Positions 19,729 to 29,888 of a DNA stretch of 64,000 nucleotides are shown piece by piece (positions within the stretch are counted from its first letter, which is position 1; every line of letters begins with the position of its first letter). Source of the stretch: SAR202 cluster bacterium bin90 (lineage in GTDB: Bacteria; Chloroflexota; Dehalococcoidia; Lucifugimonadales; JADFKI01); NCBI GenBank assembly GCA_002238855.1, contig MPND01000001.1:105008-169007 (forward strand). Direction: 5' to 3'. Under the pieces are notes generated by a model. The model was not told where the DNA came from. It did not search any database and saw only the letters and a program-made list of their open reading frames with translations. The translations under genes and the position numbers were made by a program.

Positions 19729-20927
19729 CGTCGCATCTTGGAGTTGTTCTTTTCGGACGAATACGCCGACATTCCCTGCTGCTCCAGCGCCGAAGCGACT
19801 AGTTCCACGAAATGCTGCCTGTCAGCGCCCGTCACCACAGCCTGCTCGTGCGCCTCCTTCAGAGCTACCGGATAACCCGGCCCCAGACGGCACTGCTCGA
19901 CTACAAGCGAATGTACAAGTCCGAGGAGCGCTTCATCCTCAGCCACCCAGTCCGGCACCTCAACACGCCCGACCTCATCCTCAGTCCGCACATAGAAGAA
20001 ACTAACTCCGTGACCACCATACCTGTTTCTCACGATCTCTGCGTTGCTTCCGAACACAGCCGACCTCTCACTAATGCCCAGAAAATGCGCGAATAGCTGT
20101 CTGTCAAGCACTCCTCCCACTTCCTTGTCGCAGGGCCGTTCATCTCTGCGGATCGTGCCGCACTCCCTATCGCAGCTGGGAACTGGGTAAGGACACACTG
20201 CGACGCGTAGAGCGTTCACCACCTCTCTGCTGCGCGGCAAGCTGATATAGCTCGCGATTGCCAGCGTCCGCCGCGACGACAGGCTCCTTATCTCATCCAG
20301 AAGCGCCACATAATCATCGTCCACCAGTTGCCGCACCACGAAATCGGGATGCCGGTGCATGCCGAAAAGTATCAGCGAACCGTCCACCAGCCCAATCGCT
20401 GGTATGTCCTCGGGTACCTCCCTGAGGGCGTTGAGCAGGCCTCGCAGTTCTTCGACGGCGCGCTTGGCGTCAAGCAGTGCCCCGCTTATCGTCTCCTCGC
20501 GGTACGGCGCATACCTGTCTCTGATAACCAGCTCATCCTGGCTGGCGTACAAGCGCGGCGTGCAGAAAACATCCGCACCCGGCTCATTTCCGTAGCGCAG
20601 CGACATTCCGCCGATATTTATGAGATAGCAGTGTGCCGGAATGTGCCTGCTCACATCTATGTGAGAGCCGTCCACGCCCACGACGCAATGTTCTTCCGGA
20701 ACTGGCGGTGCGACATAGCTGGCGTCCACGCGCTCGTGAACTTGGGGCACACTCCAGTTCAACTCAGTGCCCGGTTGCGCGAGTCTTGTAGCGTATGCTG
20801 CGGGATCGAACGACTGCGCTGCATCCAGCGCGCTCGCGAGGCGCAAGCTCCTGTCCGCAGTCCCGGCGCTCAACGCTGCCGCCATATCGTCTATCTGAAC
20901 TGCCGTGCGATTAAGGTCAAGTGCCAT
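19719..20927 (-). CDS. nurA: NurA-domain DNA repair nuclease
   Basis: CVVGVDGSHIDVSRH (catalytic DGS motif), IGLVDGSLILF, SLPRSREVVNALRVAVCP; coupled to herA. Confidence 0.85.
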   Translation of the reverse strand: MALDLNRTAVQIDDMAAALSAGTADRSLRLASALDAAQSFDPAAYATRLAQPGTELNWSVPQVHERVDASYVAPPVPEEHCVVGVDGSHIDVSRHIPAHCYLINIGGMSLRYGNEPGADVFCTPRLYASQDELVIRDRYAPYREETISGALLDAKRAVEELRGLLNALREVPEDIPAIGLVDGSLILFGMHRHPDFVVRQLVDDDYVALLDEIRSLSSRRTLAIASYISLPRSREVVNALRVAVCPYPVPSCDRECGTIRRDERPCDKEVGGVLDRQLFAHFLGISERSAVFGSNAEIVRNRYGGHGVSFFYVRTEDEVGRVEVPDWVAEDEALLGLVHSLVVEQCRLGPGYPVALKEAHEQAVVTGADRQHFVELVASALEQQGMSAYSSEKNNSKMRRWI

Positions 20928-20966
20928 AGGCTATCCGGTCCTTGATGCCGCTCATTCTGACCTCTT

Positions 20967-22829
20967 TTACCGGAGGACCCGCGCATCACCGACGCGCCTC
21001 GTTATTCGCTTCTGGTCCAGATAGTCCATCAGCGCCAGCGCGTACTTGCGACTTGTCCCGAGCACATCCCGCACATTCGCGACCGATATATCCCCGTTCT
21101 CACGGATGTAGTCCGAGATTATTGTCACCATCTGTTGATATGCCTCCGTCGAATACACGACACTCTCGCTAACGCGCACCACCTTGCCCTGCTCGTCAAG
21201 CAGATTCAGCACCTCGCCATCGAGATGCGCGTCAGTTGGAGGCGAAAATGGCTCCGATTCTAGCAGGCGCAGGTATGCCTCGACTTCCCGGCTCTGGCTG
21301 TCGTTCAATGTTGGCTCGTAACCCGGTAGCCTCACCAGTGTCCCGTCCTCTTCGACGACTCCTTGCTCCTGGAGCCTCGCGAACGCCAGGTTGAACACTT
21401 GCGCCGACATGACCAATCTGCTGCGCAACTGTTCCTTCGGAGCGCCGCGCCTCAGCGGGAATTGGCGATAGTACGCCTCCAGGGACTGCTGCGTTCTCTC
21501 CACAACCCCGTTCCACCCGCCTGAAGTGAAAACGTAAGTCCCTCTGCCTATGCTTCCTGTCCCCAATTGCACTATCAGGTCGTCGTCTGCCATAGCTTCC
21601 AACTCCGCTTTCACGGTGTCTGCATCCATATTGGCGCGGCTAACGAGCGCGTCGAATTCGCTCGGCTCAGATGTCTCGATGGTTGTCAGCAACACATCTT
21701 GCGTCGAACCCAACTCCATCGCTTCCAGGCGCTCTATTGTGGCCGAATGCCCGCGCCGGTGCCGCCTCGCATGCGTCTCAACAATGTTGCCTCCGCCCAG
21801 CGTGGTGCGGTTCGAGCGTATGACATAGTAGTCATCCTTCACTACCGCCAGCGGCGCGTCCAGCTTGATCTGCGCCCAGCCGGACTCACCCGGTTCCAGC
21901 GAGTCCTGCTCCAGCAGCCGCAGCCGGCCAACTACCTCGCTGCTCCCCGTATGCACAGTGATGTACATGTTGTGCCTAAGCGCATGCGGAGCGTCGGGAA
22001 TAACTCGCAGCCGCACATCCATCGCATCCGTAGGGCGTAGCCAGCCCTCGCTCGTTAGCACCTCGCCTCGCCGGATTTCGTCCTGCGACACGCCGATGAT
22101 GTTAGCTGCTACGCGCGTCCCGGGCTGCGCCTCAGTCTGCCCCTTCTTGTGCGTCTGAAGGCCGCGGATGCGTGTGGACTTCCCAGCCACCACGAGTTCG
22201 ACCTCCTGGCCGGTCTGGATCTTACCGTCAATAAGCGTACCTGTCACGACAGTCCCAAACCCTGAGATAGTAAACGCCCTATCTATGGGCAGGCGTGCCC
22301 GCCCGACATCTCGCTTGGGCGGCGTGTCATCCAGCATAGCGTCAACGGCGGCAATCAGATCGGGCAGCCCTTCTCCAGTCATGGCTGACACAGGGTAGAT
22401 GGCAGCGCCTTCAAGCACGGTGCCCTCAAGAGTCTCCTCGACATCCGCGGTGACTAGTTCGAGCCAGTCCTCATCGACGAGATCGCGCTTCGTCACCGCA
22501 ACCAGTCCCCGCTGCACTCGCAGCAAGTCCAGTATCGCAAGGTGCTCCCGGGTCTGCGGCATTACCGACTCGTCCGCTGCAACCACCAGCAGGGCAAGGT
22601 CGATGCCGCCAACGCCCGCAAGCATGTTATTCACGAACCGCTCATGCCCCGGCACATCTACGATACTGACTTCGTTGCCGCTCGGCAGTTGCAGCCAGGC
22701 GAAACCGAGGTCAATGGTCATGCCGCGCTCCTTCTCCTCGCGCAGCCTGTCCGGATCAATCCCGGTCAGCGCCTCGACCAGCGTCGACTTGCCGTGGTCA
22801 ACATGCCCTGCCGTTCCAATCACATACAT
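20967..22829 (-). CDS. selB: Selenocysteine-specific translation elongation factor SelB-like
   Basis: [61 protein letters not shown], winged-helix C-terminal region. Confidence 0.92.
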   Translation of the reverse strand: MYVIGTAGHVDHGKSTLVEALTGIDPDRLREEKERGMTIDLGFAWLQLPSGNEVSIVDVPGHERFVNNMLAGVGGIDLALLVVAADESVMPQTREHLAILDLLRVQRGLVAVTKRDLVDEDWLELVTADVEETLEGTVLEGAAIYPVSAMTGEGLPDLIAAVDAMLDDTPPKRDVGRARLPIDRAFTISGFGTVVTGTLIDGKIQTGQEVELVVAGKSTRIRGLQTHKKGQTEAQPGTRVAANIIGVSQDEIRRGEVLTSEGWLRPTDAMDVRLRVIPDAPHALRHNMYITVHTGSSEVVGRLRLLEQDSLEPGESGWAQIKLDAPLAVVKDDYYVIRSNRTTLGGGNIVETHARRHRRGHSATIERLEAMELGSTQDVLLTTIETSEPSEFDALVSRANMDADTVKAELEAMADDDLIVQLGTGSIGRGTYVFTSGGWNGVVERTQQSLEAYYRQFPLRRGAPKEQLRSRLVMSAQVFNLAFARLQEQGVVEEDGTLVRLPGYEPTLNDSQSREVEAYLRLLESEPFSPPTDAHLDGEVLNLLDEQGKVVRVSESVVYSTEAYQQMVTIISDYIRENGDISVANVRDVLGTSRKYALALMDYLDQKRITRRVGDARVLR

Positions 22830-22988
22830 TCTGACATCTCCGATTCGCGTATTCCCTCTATTCTAATACACGTTGCAAGTCCGAAACGATTGCAAACGGT
22901 CCCTATAAGCTGAGAACTGGAAGTTATCTCCGTCTCTTGTGCGCTTTCGTCTTACTCGTGGCGACTCCACATACAAAGAGGTTCTTAA

Positions 22989-24041
22989 TTGACGGGCTTG
23001 AACTGCGCGTGTTACCGTTTTTCCGTGCAAGAATCCCGCTCCGCCATTTCACCTGCTGACCACTCAACCAAAGTGACGATTCTCAGAACCGCCGCGCTCT
23101 GGCTCATTGCATCTTCTGCGCTCCAGTTCGTATTGGCTTGTAGCTTCAGTCTGGGTGGCGACGACTTGGAATCCGTGCCGCAGACGTTCCAGACTGAACA
23201 GGGACCCCGCTATTTGGCGTTTGACGGAGAGCATGTCTGGTCCACACTCTTCGGCGCGCGGACCATCGCCAAGTACAGCGTGGATGGCACCAATGTAGCC
23301 AATTTCCCGGTGGAGGAGTTCCCGCGCGCCCTGGCGTTTGACGGCGAGCACATGTGGGTGGGCTTCAGCTCCAGTAATAAGGTGCTGAAGATGAGCCTCG
23401 ATGGTAATGTCGTTGATACCGTCAGCATTGGCACGCCGGACACGGCTCCCGCTGCGATGGTCTTTGATGGCGAAAGCATCTGGGTGGCGGCATCGTGGGG
23501 AAACTCCGTAACCAAGCTCAACCTTGATGGCTCCGTCGGCCGCACAGTGCGAATTCCCGGCTATCATCCTTCCCCCTGGGCGATCACTCACGACGGCAGC
23601 GAGGTGTGGGTCGCCAGCATGGGCAGCACGATGGTCGATCGTCTGGACAGTGCAGGGGAGTTGACGGGCTCGTTCAAAGTCGCGAACTGGCCCAGTGACC
23701 GCACCGACGCTTGGGGCGGTGGGGGCACGGCAATCGCCTACGATGGCGAAAGCATTTGGGTTACCGTTGCATCGACCAACTTCGTTGTTAGACTGGATAC
23801 CGATGGCAATGTGATAGGGCAATATCCTGTCGGTAGGTGGCCGACGGCAGTGGCAATCGCAGGTGGTAGTGTGTGGGTCACAGACTTCCTCGATGCCACT
23901 GTGACGAAGCTGAACATGGATGGGAGCTTGATAGAGACGATTCCGGTCGAGCGCGGCCCTCACGCACTGCTTGTCGTCCACGACACAATGTGGGTCGCCA
24001 ACTTCCAGGGAGACTCCATAACCGTGCTACCCATTCAATAG
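22989..24041 (+). CDS. Secreted beta-propeller (Vgb/YncE-like) protein, probable lipoprotein
   Basis: Repeated FDGEHVWV..., FDGESIWVAASWGNSVTKLNLDGS units; hydrophobic segment with lipobox-like FVLAC. Start uncertain. Confidence 0.75.
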   Translation: MTGLNCACYRFSVQESRSAISPADHSTKVTILRTAALWLIASSALQFVLACSFSLGGDDLESVPQTFQTEQGPRYLAFDGEHVWSTLFGARTIAKYSVDGTNVANFPVEEFPRALAFDGEHMWVGFSSSNKVLKMSLDGNVVDTVSIGTPDTAPAAMVFDGESIWVAASWGNSVTKLNLDGSVGRTVRIPGYHPSPWAITHDGSEVWVASMGSTMVDRLDSAGELTGSFKVANWPSDRTDAWGGGGTAIAYDGESIWVTVASTNFVVRLDTDGNVIGQYPVGRWPTAVAIAGGSVWVTDFLDATVTKLNMDGSLIETIPVERGPHALLVVHDTMWVANFQGDSITVLPIQ

Positions 24042-24093
24042 CAGTCTTTGATGTGCAATCAAGTAACTGAATAACAAGTGAGATTGAACTGAT

Positions 24094-25704
24094 ATGTCGA
24101 ACAGACTACTCTTCGCAATAGTCGCAATACTGGTAGCCGTCGCTGCCGTAGTGGTGATACTGGCGTACACCTATCTTGACGTTGGGCTAGGCCCAAAGAG
24201 CGGAGGCGACCTGCGAGTGGCTTTGTCGTCATTCAGCGCCGAAACGCTCGACCCTTCACTCGACAACGCGGACGGACTGAAATACCACAGTCACGCCTAT
24301 GACTTTCTCGTTGGCGTGGACGGCGAAGGTAGATTGGACATCCGCTACGGACTCCTCAGTAAATGGCAGGCGAGCCCCACGGCCGATTCCTTTACGCTCA
24401 CCCTCAGAAACAATGCCCTTTGGCATGACGGAGAGCCGGTCACAGCAGGAGATGTGCGCGCCAGCCTCGATTACTACTTCAGGGAAGACGCCACCTGCGG
24501 CATCTGCGGAGCAGTGAAGGGCGCAGTCGCCGCCGTCGAAGTCATCGACAACGAGAGCGTCGTCATTCAACTCAATGCCCCCGATGTCGTGTTCCCCGGA
24601 CTCCTCGCAGCCGTCGAAAGCGACCTGCCTCTGCTCCCTGCCCATATTGTTAACAACGACCCTGCCGCCTTGCAGGGCGCTCCTGTCGGCAGTGGCCCCT
24701 GGAGTTATGCATCGAGAGCGCAGGGACAGTCTGTATTTTTCGAGAAAAACGGCGACTACTGGAACGCTGGGCGCATTTCCCCGTTCGATACACTCAGCAT
24801 CTCGCTCGTTCCCGAAGAACCCGCCCGCATAGCCCTCATCGAAACCGATAAGATTGACGTCGCACCCATCGACGTCGCATCAATCGAGCAGGCAAAGAGT
24901 AACGGCTTCTCCATTTATGGGCCAAAGCATGTCGTATCCACGGCTCTGCGCTTCTTCATGAGCTACGATGAGGACTTCCTGACATCGAGCCTCGATTTCC
25001 GAAAGGCGCTTGCGCTCAGTACCAACATGCCCGAAATCGTCGCTGCGGCATTCCCTTCCGAAGCAGCATCCGTAGCCACGGGTTCAGCGCTATTCACGCC
25101 GGTCTCACCCGGTTTCGTTCAAGACTTACCCACCTATCCCTACAACCCCGATGAGGCGCGTACACTCCTCCAGCAGTCAGGCTACGCAGGCGAGACCGTG
25201 GACCTGATTTCCCTCGTCGCATACGGCCTGTCCGAAATGCCCCTCATAAACGAAATGATCGTCGAAGACTGGCAGGCGATAGGCATTAACGCGCAGGTAA
25301 GTCCCACTGAATGGCCGGCCGTGCAGCCTCTCTTCATGCCGCGTCCACAACTGTTCGACGAGTACGCTCCGGCGCCTGTGCTTCACGGTGCGCAACCCGC
25401 CCGCCCCGGCGGCGATGTGAACAGTGTGAGGCGCTACATGAGCGGCGCTGACACCGCTATGCTCACCTATTTCGCACCGGATGTGGCAGACGCCATGCTA
25501 AATCAGCTCACCAGCACAGCTGACGATGACGCCCGTAAACTCGTGCTACAGGCACTGAATCGCAGAACTTACGGAGAATTCTGGGCGATTCCAATCTTGT
25601 GGCGGCACCATACCTACGCACTTCGGCCGTCCTTGACCGGATGGCAGCCCACCAACGGCACCGCGTCAGACCTGCACTTCGAGACCATCCGCCGTGCTGA
25701 ATAA
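24094..25704 (+). CDS. ABC transporter substrate-binding protein, peptide/family 5
   Basis: N-terminal TM; SGGDLRVALSSFSAETLDPSLDNA, FTLTLRNNALWHDGEPVTAGDVRASLDYYF. Confidence 0.88.
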   Translation: MSNRLLFAIVAILVAVAAVVVILAYTYLDVGLGPKSGGDLRVALSSFSAETLDPSLDNADGLKYHSHAYDFLVGVDGEGRLDIRYGLLSKWQASPTADSFTLTLRNNALWHDGEPVTAGDVRASLDYYFREDATCGICGAVKGAVAAVEVIDNESVVIQLNAPDVVFPGLLAAVESDLPLLPAHIVNNDPAALQGAPVGSGPWSYASRAQGQSVFFEKNGDYWNAGRISPFDTLSISLVPEEPARIALIETDKIDVAPIDVASIEQAKSNGFSIYGPKHVVSTALRFFMSYDEDFLTSSLDFRKALALSTNMPEIVAAAFPSEAASVATGSALFTPVSPGFVQDLPTYPYNPDEARTLLQQSGYAGETVDLISLVAYGLSEMPLINEMIVEDWQAIGINAQVSPTEWPAVQPLFMPRPQLFDEYAPAPVLHGAQPARPGGDVNSVRRYMSGADTAMLTYFAPDVADAMLNQLTSTADDDARKLVLQALNRRTYGEFWAIPILWRHHTYALRPSLTGWQPTNGTASDLHFETIRRAE

Positions 25705-25710
25705 TCTCAC

Positions 25711-27822
25711 CTACTGTGGCGGCTCTACGATCTCCAGCACTTGGTTGGCTGCAATGTCTTCGAGCACCTGCGTCCTGCCGCTCGGCCACCGCACTTCGAT
25801 CATATCCACGCTGTTCGCCCGCTCCAACCCAAACTCAAGCTCTACGCTGTCCATCGACAGGTAGCTCGAACCGGCTCGCACCTCTTGCACTTGCGTCCGG
25901 TCTCCTGCAGTAAGGTACACGCGCGCGCCAATGCCGTCCGCGTTGCTGCCGCTCCCGTCGATCGCCATCCGTCCCTTCAGCCGCAATGTAATCCACCGGT
26001 TGTTCCCACCCGGATTCATCCAGACGAACATCGGCCCACCCGCCTCACTGAAGGTAACCTGTCGCGAGTCCTCCCACAAGCTGCCCTTGCTATTCGTACC
26101 TATTAAGTCCACATAGCCGTCGCCGTCCAGATCGCCATGCGCAACACCCTTGCCGTTCTCATGAAACATCGGGTCAATGCGATGAATTCCGGTATCTCGA
26201 TCCGGATCGAGCGGGTCTATCTTGTCGTAGCGGGCGCGCTGGATGTCCAGAAGCTGAGCCCGCACGGTGATGTCCTCAAATGTACCCGGCTCCACATTCC
26301 GCATCATTCTCCCGGCAGAAGGGAACACCTCACCTCCCGGAGCCTCGCCTCTGTCAACCGTAGATCCCAGCCAGTAAAGGTCTTGATCTCCGTCGTTGTC
26401 GTAGTCGAAGAAAGTCGTGCCGAAGGCGAAATCGTATGCGCTCAGCCCGGTCGGTACGACTTGCTGGGGATGGATATTTCCCGCATCCAGCGAGTCGGGA
26501 GGCATCAGCGGGCTTGGAGTCACCGACACCGAAGGAGCGACATCATGAAACGCGCCAATCCTTCCGACGCCGGGCACATCCCGCACACCGTCATTTCGCA
26601 GCAGGTAGTGCAGGCAAGTCCCCCAGGCGAACCGCTCATGGTACGCGCAGAACGGCATCGGAGTCTCAGGTGGTGCATTCAGACGCGGATGGAATCCCAC
26701 ATTGGATATAAAGATGTCCAGGTCTGCGTCTCCGTCAAAATCACCTATCGCAAAGCCCATCCACGCTCCCACCTGGTCCACGCCCATCTCACGTGCCACA
26801 TCGGTGAAGCGCACGTTACCCGGAACGGAGTCGTTGCGAAGCACATGCAGCCTGTCTCCGTCGTTCGCCACCCACAGGTCCGAATCCCCGTCACTGTCAT
26901 AGTCGAAGAAGGTCACCGCTTGAGTCTGTCCGCTCGGATCGCCCACACGGTTGTCGTAGTCGTCACGCAGGTTTGGGTCGTATGCCTCGAACTCGTCCCC
27001 GGTGTCATCATCCCTGTACAGCACCGGTTCGCCGTCACTTTCGCGCATCCATACCTGTGGCCCCTTCACGCCTGCACTCTCGCTAATATCTGTGAAGGTC
27101 AGGTTGCCGTTGTTGCGATAAAGCACATTGAACTGCCCGTTCTGGAACGGCACGCTCATCCCACGAAAGTCGTCCTCCGCGAGATTGCCCACATATATGT
27201 CCACCCACCCGTCACGATCAACATCCGCGCAGGTAGCGCTCATCGCCGCTCGTCTATTCACCGCCTCTCCAAACGCCGAAGCGGTAATGTCTGCAAATGT
27301 GCCGTCGCCGTTGTTCAGCAGCAGCCGGTCTATATTCTGGTCTCCCTCAGGCGGAGAGCGATAGTCTAGTCTGTCTGTCAGGCTACCCTGCGCCCCTACA
27401 TACAGGTCCTGGTAGCCGTCGTTATTCACATCACACGCGACAACGCCGGTGCCGTGTGACTGCCGCAGTGCTGCCCCAGTGTCATCCGCCACATTCTCGA
27501 AAGTCCCGTCCCCATTGTTGCGATACAGCCAGTTCCCGAATTCGTAAGCATTGGACACATAGAAGTCCATATCGCCGTCACGGTCATAGTCAAAGATCAC
27601 CACGCCCGGCCGTATATTCCACGACTCCTTCAGCCCCTTCAGTGCGGTCTGAGTCACATTTACAAACGGCTTAATTTCCTGCGCCTCTTCGCCGGGCTCG
27701 TCGGCCGGCATCGCCGTCTGGTGGCAAGAGAGCAGAAAAAGAACCGCCGTCACAAGCACTGCGACGGCGGTCATTCTATTACGAGTAAGCATGATTTCTG
27801 TGGGAAACGTCAAGCTCGGCAA
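25711..27822 (-). CDS. CRTAC1-family protein: FG-GAP/VCBS repeats with ASPIC/UnbV C-terminal domain
   Basis: Many DYDRDGDMDFYV, DVNNDGYQDLYVG, DFDGDADLDIFISN repeats; C-term VEVRWPSGRTQVLEDIAANQVLEIVEP. Start may be 27792 (MLTRNRM). Confidence 0.9.
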   Translation of the reverse strand: MPSLTFPTEIMLTRNRMTAVAVLVTAVLFLLSCHQTAMPADEPGEEAQEIKPFVNVTQTALKGLKESWNIRPGVVIFDYDRDGDMDFYVSNAYEFGNWLYRNNGDGTFENVADDTGAALRQSHGTGVVACDVNNDGYQDLYVGAQGSLTDRLDYRSPPEGDQNIDRLLLNNGDGTFADITASAFGEAVNRRAAMSATCADVDRDGWVDIYVGNLAEDDFRGMSVPFQNGQFNVLYRNNGNLTFTDISESAGVKGPQVWMRESDGEPVLYRDDDTGDEFEAYDPNLRDDYDNRVGDPSGQTQAVTFFDYDSDGDSDLWVANDGDRLHVLRNDSVPGNVRFTDVAREMGVDQVGAWMGFAIGDFDGDADLDIFISNVGFHPRLNAPPETPMPFCAYHERFAWGTCLHYLLRNDGVRDVPGVGRIGAFHDVAPSVSVTPSPLMPPDSLDAGNIHPQQVVPTGLSAYDFAFGTTFFDYDNDGDQDLYWLGSTVDRGEAPGGEVFPSAGRMMRNVEPGTFEDITVRAQLLDIQRARYDKIDPLDPDRDTGIHRIDPMFHENGKGVAHGDLDGDGYVDLIGTNSKGSLWEDSRQVTFSEAGGPMFVWMNPGGNNRWITLRLKGRMAIDGSGSNADGIGARVYLTAGDRTQVQEVRAGSSYLSMDSVELEFGLERANSVDMIEVRWPSGRTQVLEDIAANQVLEIVEPPQ

Positions 27823-27834
27823 CCCTGCCGGCGG

Positions 27835-28749
27835 CTAGTCAGCCCCACGCAGCCTTGGATCGAGCATGTCCCGCAGCGCATCGCCAAAGATGTTTGAGCA
27901 AAGCACCACAATCGTAATCATCAGCCCCGGCGCATAGACCAGGTGAGGGTTGTCAGTGAAATAGCTCGCTGCCCTTATCAGAAGGTTGCCCCATGATGAT
28001 GTCGGCGGCGCGATCCCGATTCCCAGATAGCTGAGAGACGCCTCAATGACGATTGCGTTACCGATGTTGACCGCCAGCATAACGATCCAGGGCGCCCAGG
28101 AGTTCGGCACCAGGTGCCGCAGGATGATGCGCTGATTTGTCGCACCAATCGCACGGCTTGCCTCGATATACTGCATGCTTCGTAGCACCAACGCATGAGA
28201 ACGCAGCAGGCGAGACGCGTATGGAGCGATTCCGACCGCAATTGCTAGTATGACGACCCAGAGATTGAAGCCCAGGGAAATGGTGATTGCCATTGCCATC
28301 ACCAGGCTGGGAATCGCCATCAATGTGTCAGTCAGCCTCTGAATAATGAGGTCAGTCAGTCCGCCGAAATATGCTCCAGTAATTCCCGCGAGTGCGCCGA
28401 TGGTAATGCCGACCGTTGGAGCTATCAATCCGACAGTCAGAGATACTCGACCGCCGACCAGTACTCGCGTGAAAAGGTCGCGGCCTAATGTGTCAGTTCC
28501 TAAAAAGTGAATACCGAAATTCTTTCCGGGTTCGAACAATCCCCCTAGTCTGACTCCGTATGCCTTATTCGGCTCGAAAGGAGATATGATGCCGGCAAAT
28601 ACTGTGGCAAAAACTACTATGGACAATACTACTACGGCAACAGACGCAGAAGGGTACCTACGCCAGAATCTGACTAGGAAGGTTTTTAGCTCCTGCCCAA
28701 AACTCCTACGTTGTACGGCGCCCGCAATACCGATACCTGCTTGGCCCAT
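27835..28749 (-). CDS. ABC transporter permease, DppC-type
   Basis: FLGTDTLGRDLFTRVLVGGRVSLTVG, EASRAIGATNQRIILRHLVPNSWAPWIV, IGIAPPTSSWGNLL. Confidence 0.92.
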   Translation of the reverse strand: MGQAGIGIAGAVQRRSFGQELKTFLVRFWRRYPSASVAVVVLSIVVFATVFAGIISPFEPNKAYGVRLGGLFEPGKNFGIHFLGTDTLGRDLFTRVLVGGRVSLTVGLIAPTVGITIGALAGITGAYFGGLTDLIIQRLTDTLMAIPSLVMAMAITISLGFNLWVVILAIAVGIAPYASRLLRSHALVLRSMQYIEASRAIGATNQRIILRHLVPNSWAPWIVMLAVNIGNAIVIEASLSYLGIGIAPPTSSWGNLLIRAASYFTDNPHLVYAPGLMITIVVLCSNIFGDALRDMLDPRLRGAD

Positions 28750-28807
28750 TCTCTCTGCCGCTCCTTCGCTCCTAAGAACGTGTTTTCAATAGAATTTGAG
28801 CGCTGCT

Positions 28808-29755
28808 CTACGAGTAGCGGATACGTGGGTCAACAACCGAATATAACAGGTCGATGACCAGTATCCATGCAGCAAGGATGACCGTCAACACCACCACGAT
28901 GCCAACCACCATGTCGTAGTCTCTGGCAAAAATAGAGACCAGAATCTGCTGTCCTAGACCAGGTATAGAGAATACATTCTCGATGACCACCACACCGGAA
29001 AGGATCGCTCCGAAGTGGTAGCCCGCCATCGTAAGCACAGGGATGCTCGCATTTCTGATTGTGTGTCGCATTACGACCAGAAACTCGCGCAAGCCTTTAG
29101 CACGGGCGGTTCTGACATAGTCCTCTCGCAAGACCTCCAACATCATGGAACGCACGAGACGACTCAAAATTGCGGCGGATGTTATCCCTGTGGCAATAAT
29201 TGGCAGGAAAAGCTGCGCCATGTTGCTGCCGGGATCCGAGAAGAAGGACGTGTAAACAACCGGTTTACTCCAGTTGAACGCCCGTGACGCGAAAATAATG
29301 AGCAGGATGCCGAGCCAGAAAGATGGCACGGCGAGCGATAACGCAGTGAAAATGCGAATTCCCTGGTCCCACCATGATCCCCTCCTTACAGCGGAGATAA
29401 TGCCCATCGGGAAAGCAATCGCGAGCGAGAACACCATGGCAAAGATCGCAAGCGTCAGCGTAGCCTCGATCTTGTCCTTCACTATCTGCGTGACGAACCG
29501 GTCCTGGTAGTGCGAGTAACCTAGGTTGCCATTAACGGTACCCCAAATCCATCTTCCGTACTGGACCACCATTGGGTCATTTAGCCCCAACTCTTCCCGC
29601 AGTTTTTCCTTAGATTCTTGGGTGGCGCCTCCCTCTGACGTGAGCGTGCTGACGATGTCGCCTGGCAGGACACGCAGCATGAAGAACACCAGCGATCCCG
29701 AGAGGAATACAGTGGGCACAATGAGTATCAGCCGCCGGATTATGTATTTCCACAT
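28808..29755 (-). CDS. ABC transporter permease, DppB-type
   Basis: MWKYIIRRLILIVPTVFLSGSLVFFMLRVLPGD, RSMMLEVLREDYVRTARAKGL, VIENVFSIPGLGQ. Confidence 0.92.
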   Translation of the reverse strand: MWKYIIRRLILIVPTVFLSGSLVFFMLRVLPGDIVSTLTSEGGATQESKEKLREELGLNDPMVVQYGRWIWGTVNGNLGYSHYQDRFVTQIVKDKIEATLTLAIFAMVFSLAIAFPMGIISAVRRGSWWDQGIRIFTALSLAVPSFWLGILLIIFASRAFNWSKPVVYTSFFSDPGSNMAQLFLPIIATGITSAAILSRLVRSMMLEVLREDYVRTARAKGLREFLVVMRHTIRNASIPVLTMAGYHFGAILSGVVVIENVFSIPGLGQQILVSIFARDYDMVVGIVVVLTVILAAWILVIDLLYSVVDPRIRYS

Positions 29756-29888
29756 ATTGCTTCCTACTCTCTCTTTGGCCTACTTCCTCATTTCGCATAC
29801 TCAGCCCGCCTGTCGAATCGGCAGGCGGCTGAGTATTCATTACATTTGAAAGGACACGTCTATCGGTTACAGCCCCTTATTTCTGTTT

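Noticed and set aside
26137-27369. 410-aa plus-strand ORF
   Set aside because: Lies antisense to the clear FG-GAP/ASPIC gene; Arg/His/Val-rich pseudo-protein typical of the complement of GC-rich coding DNA.
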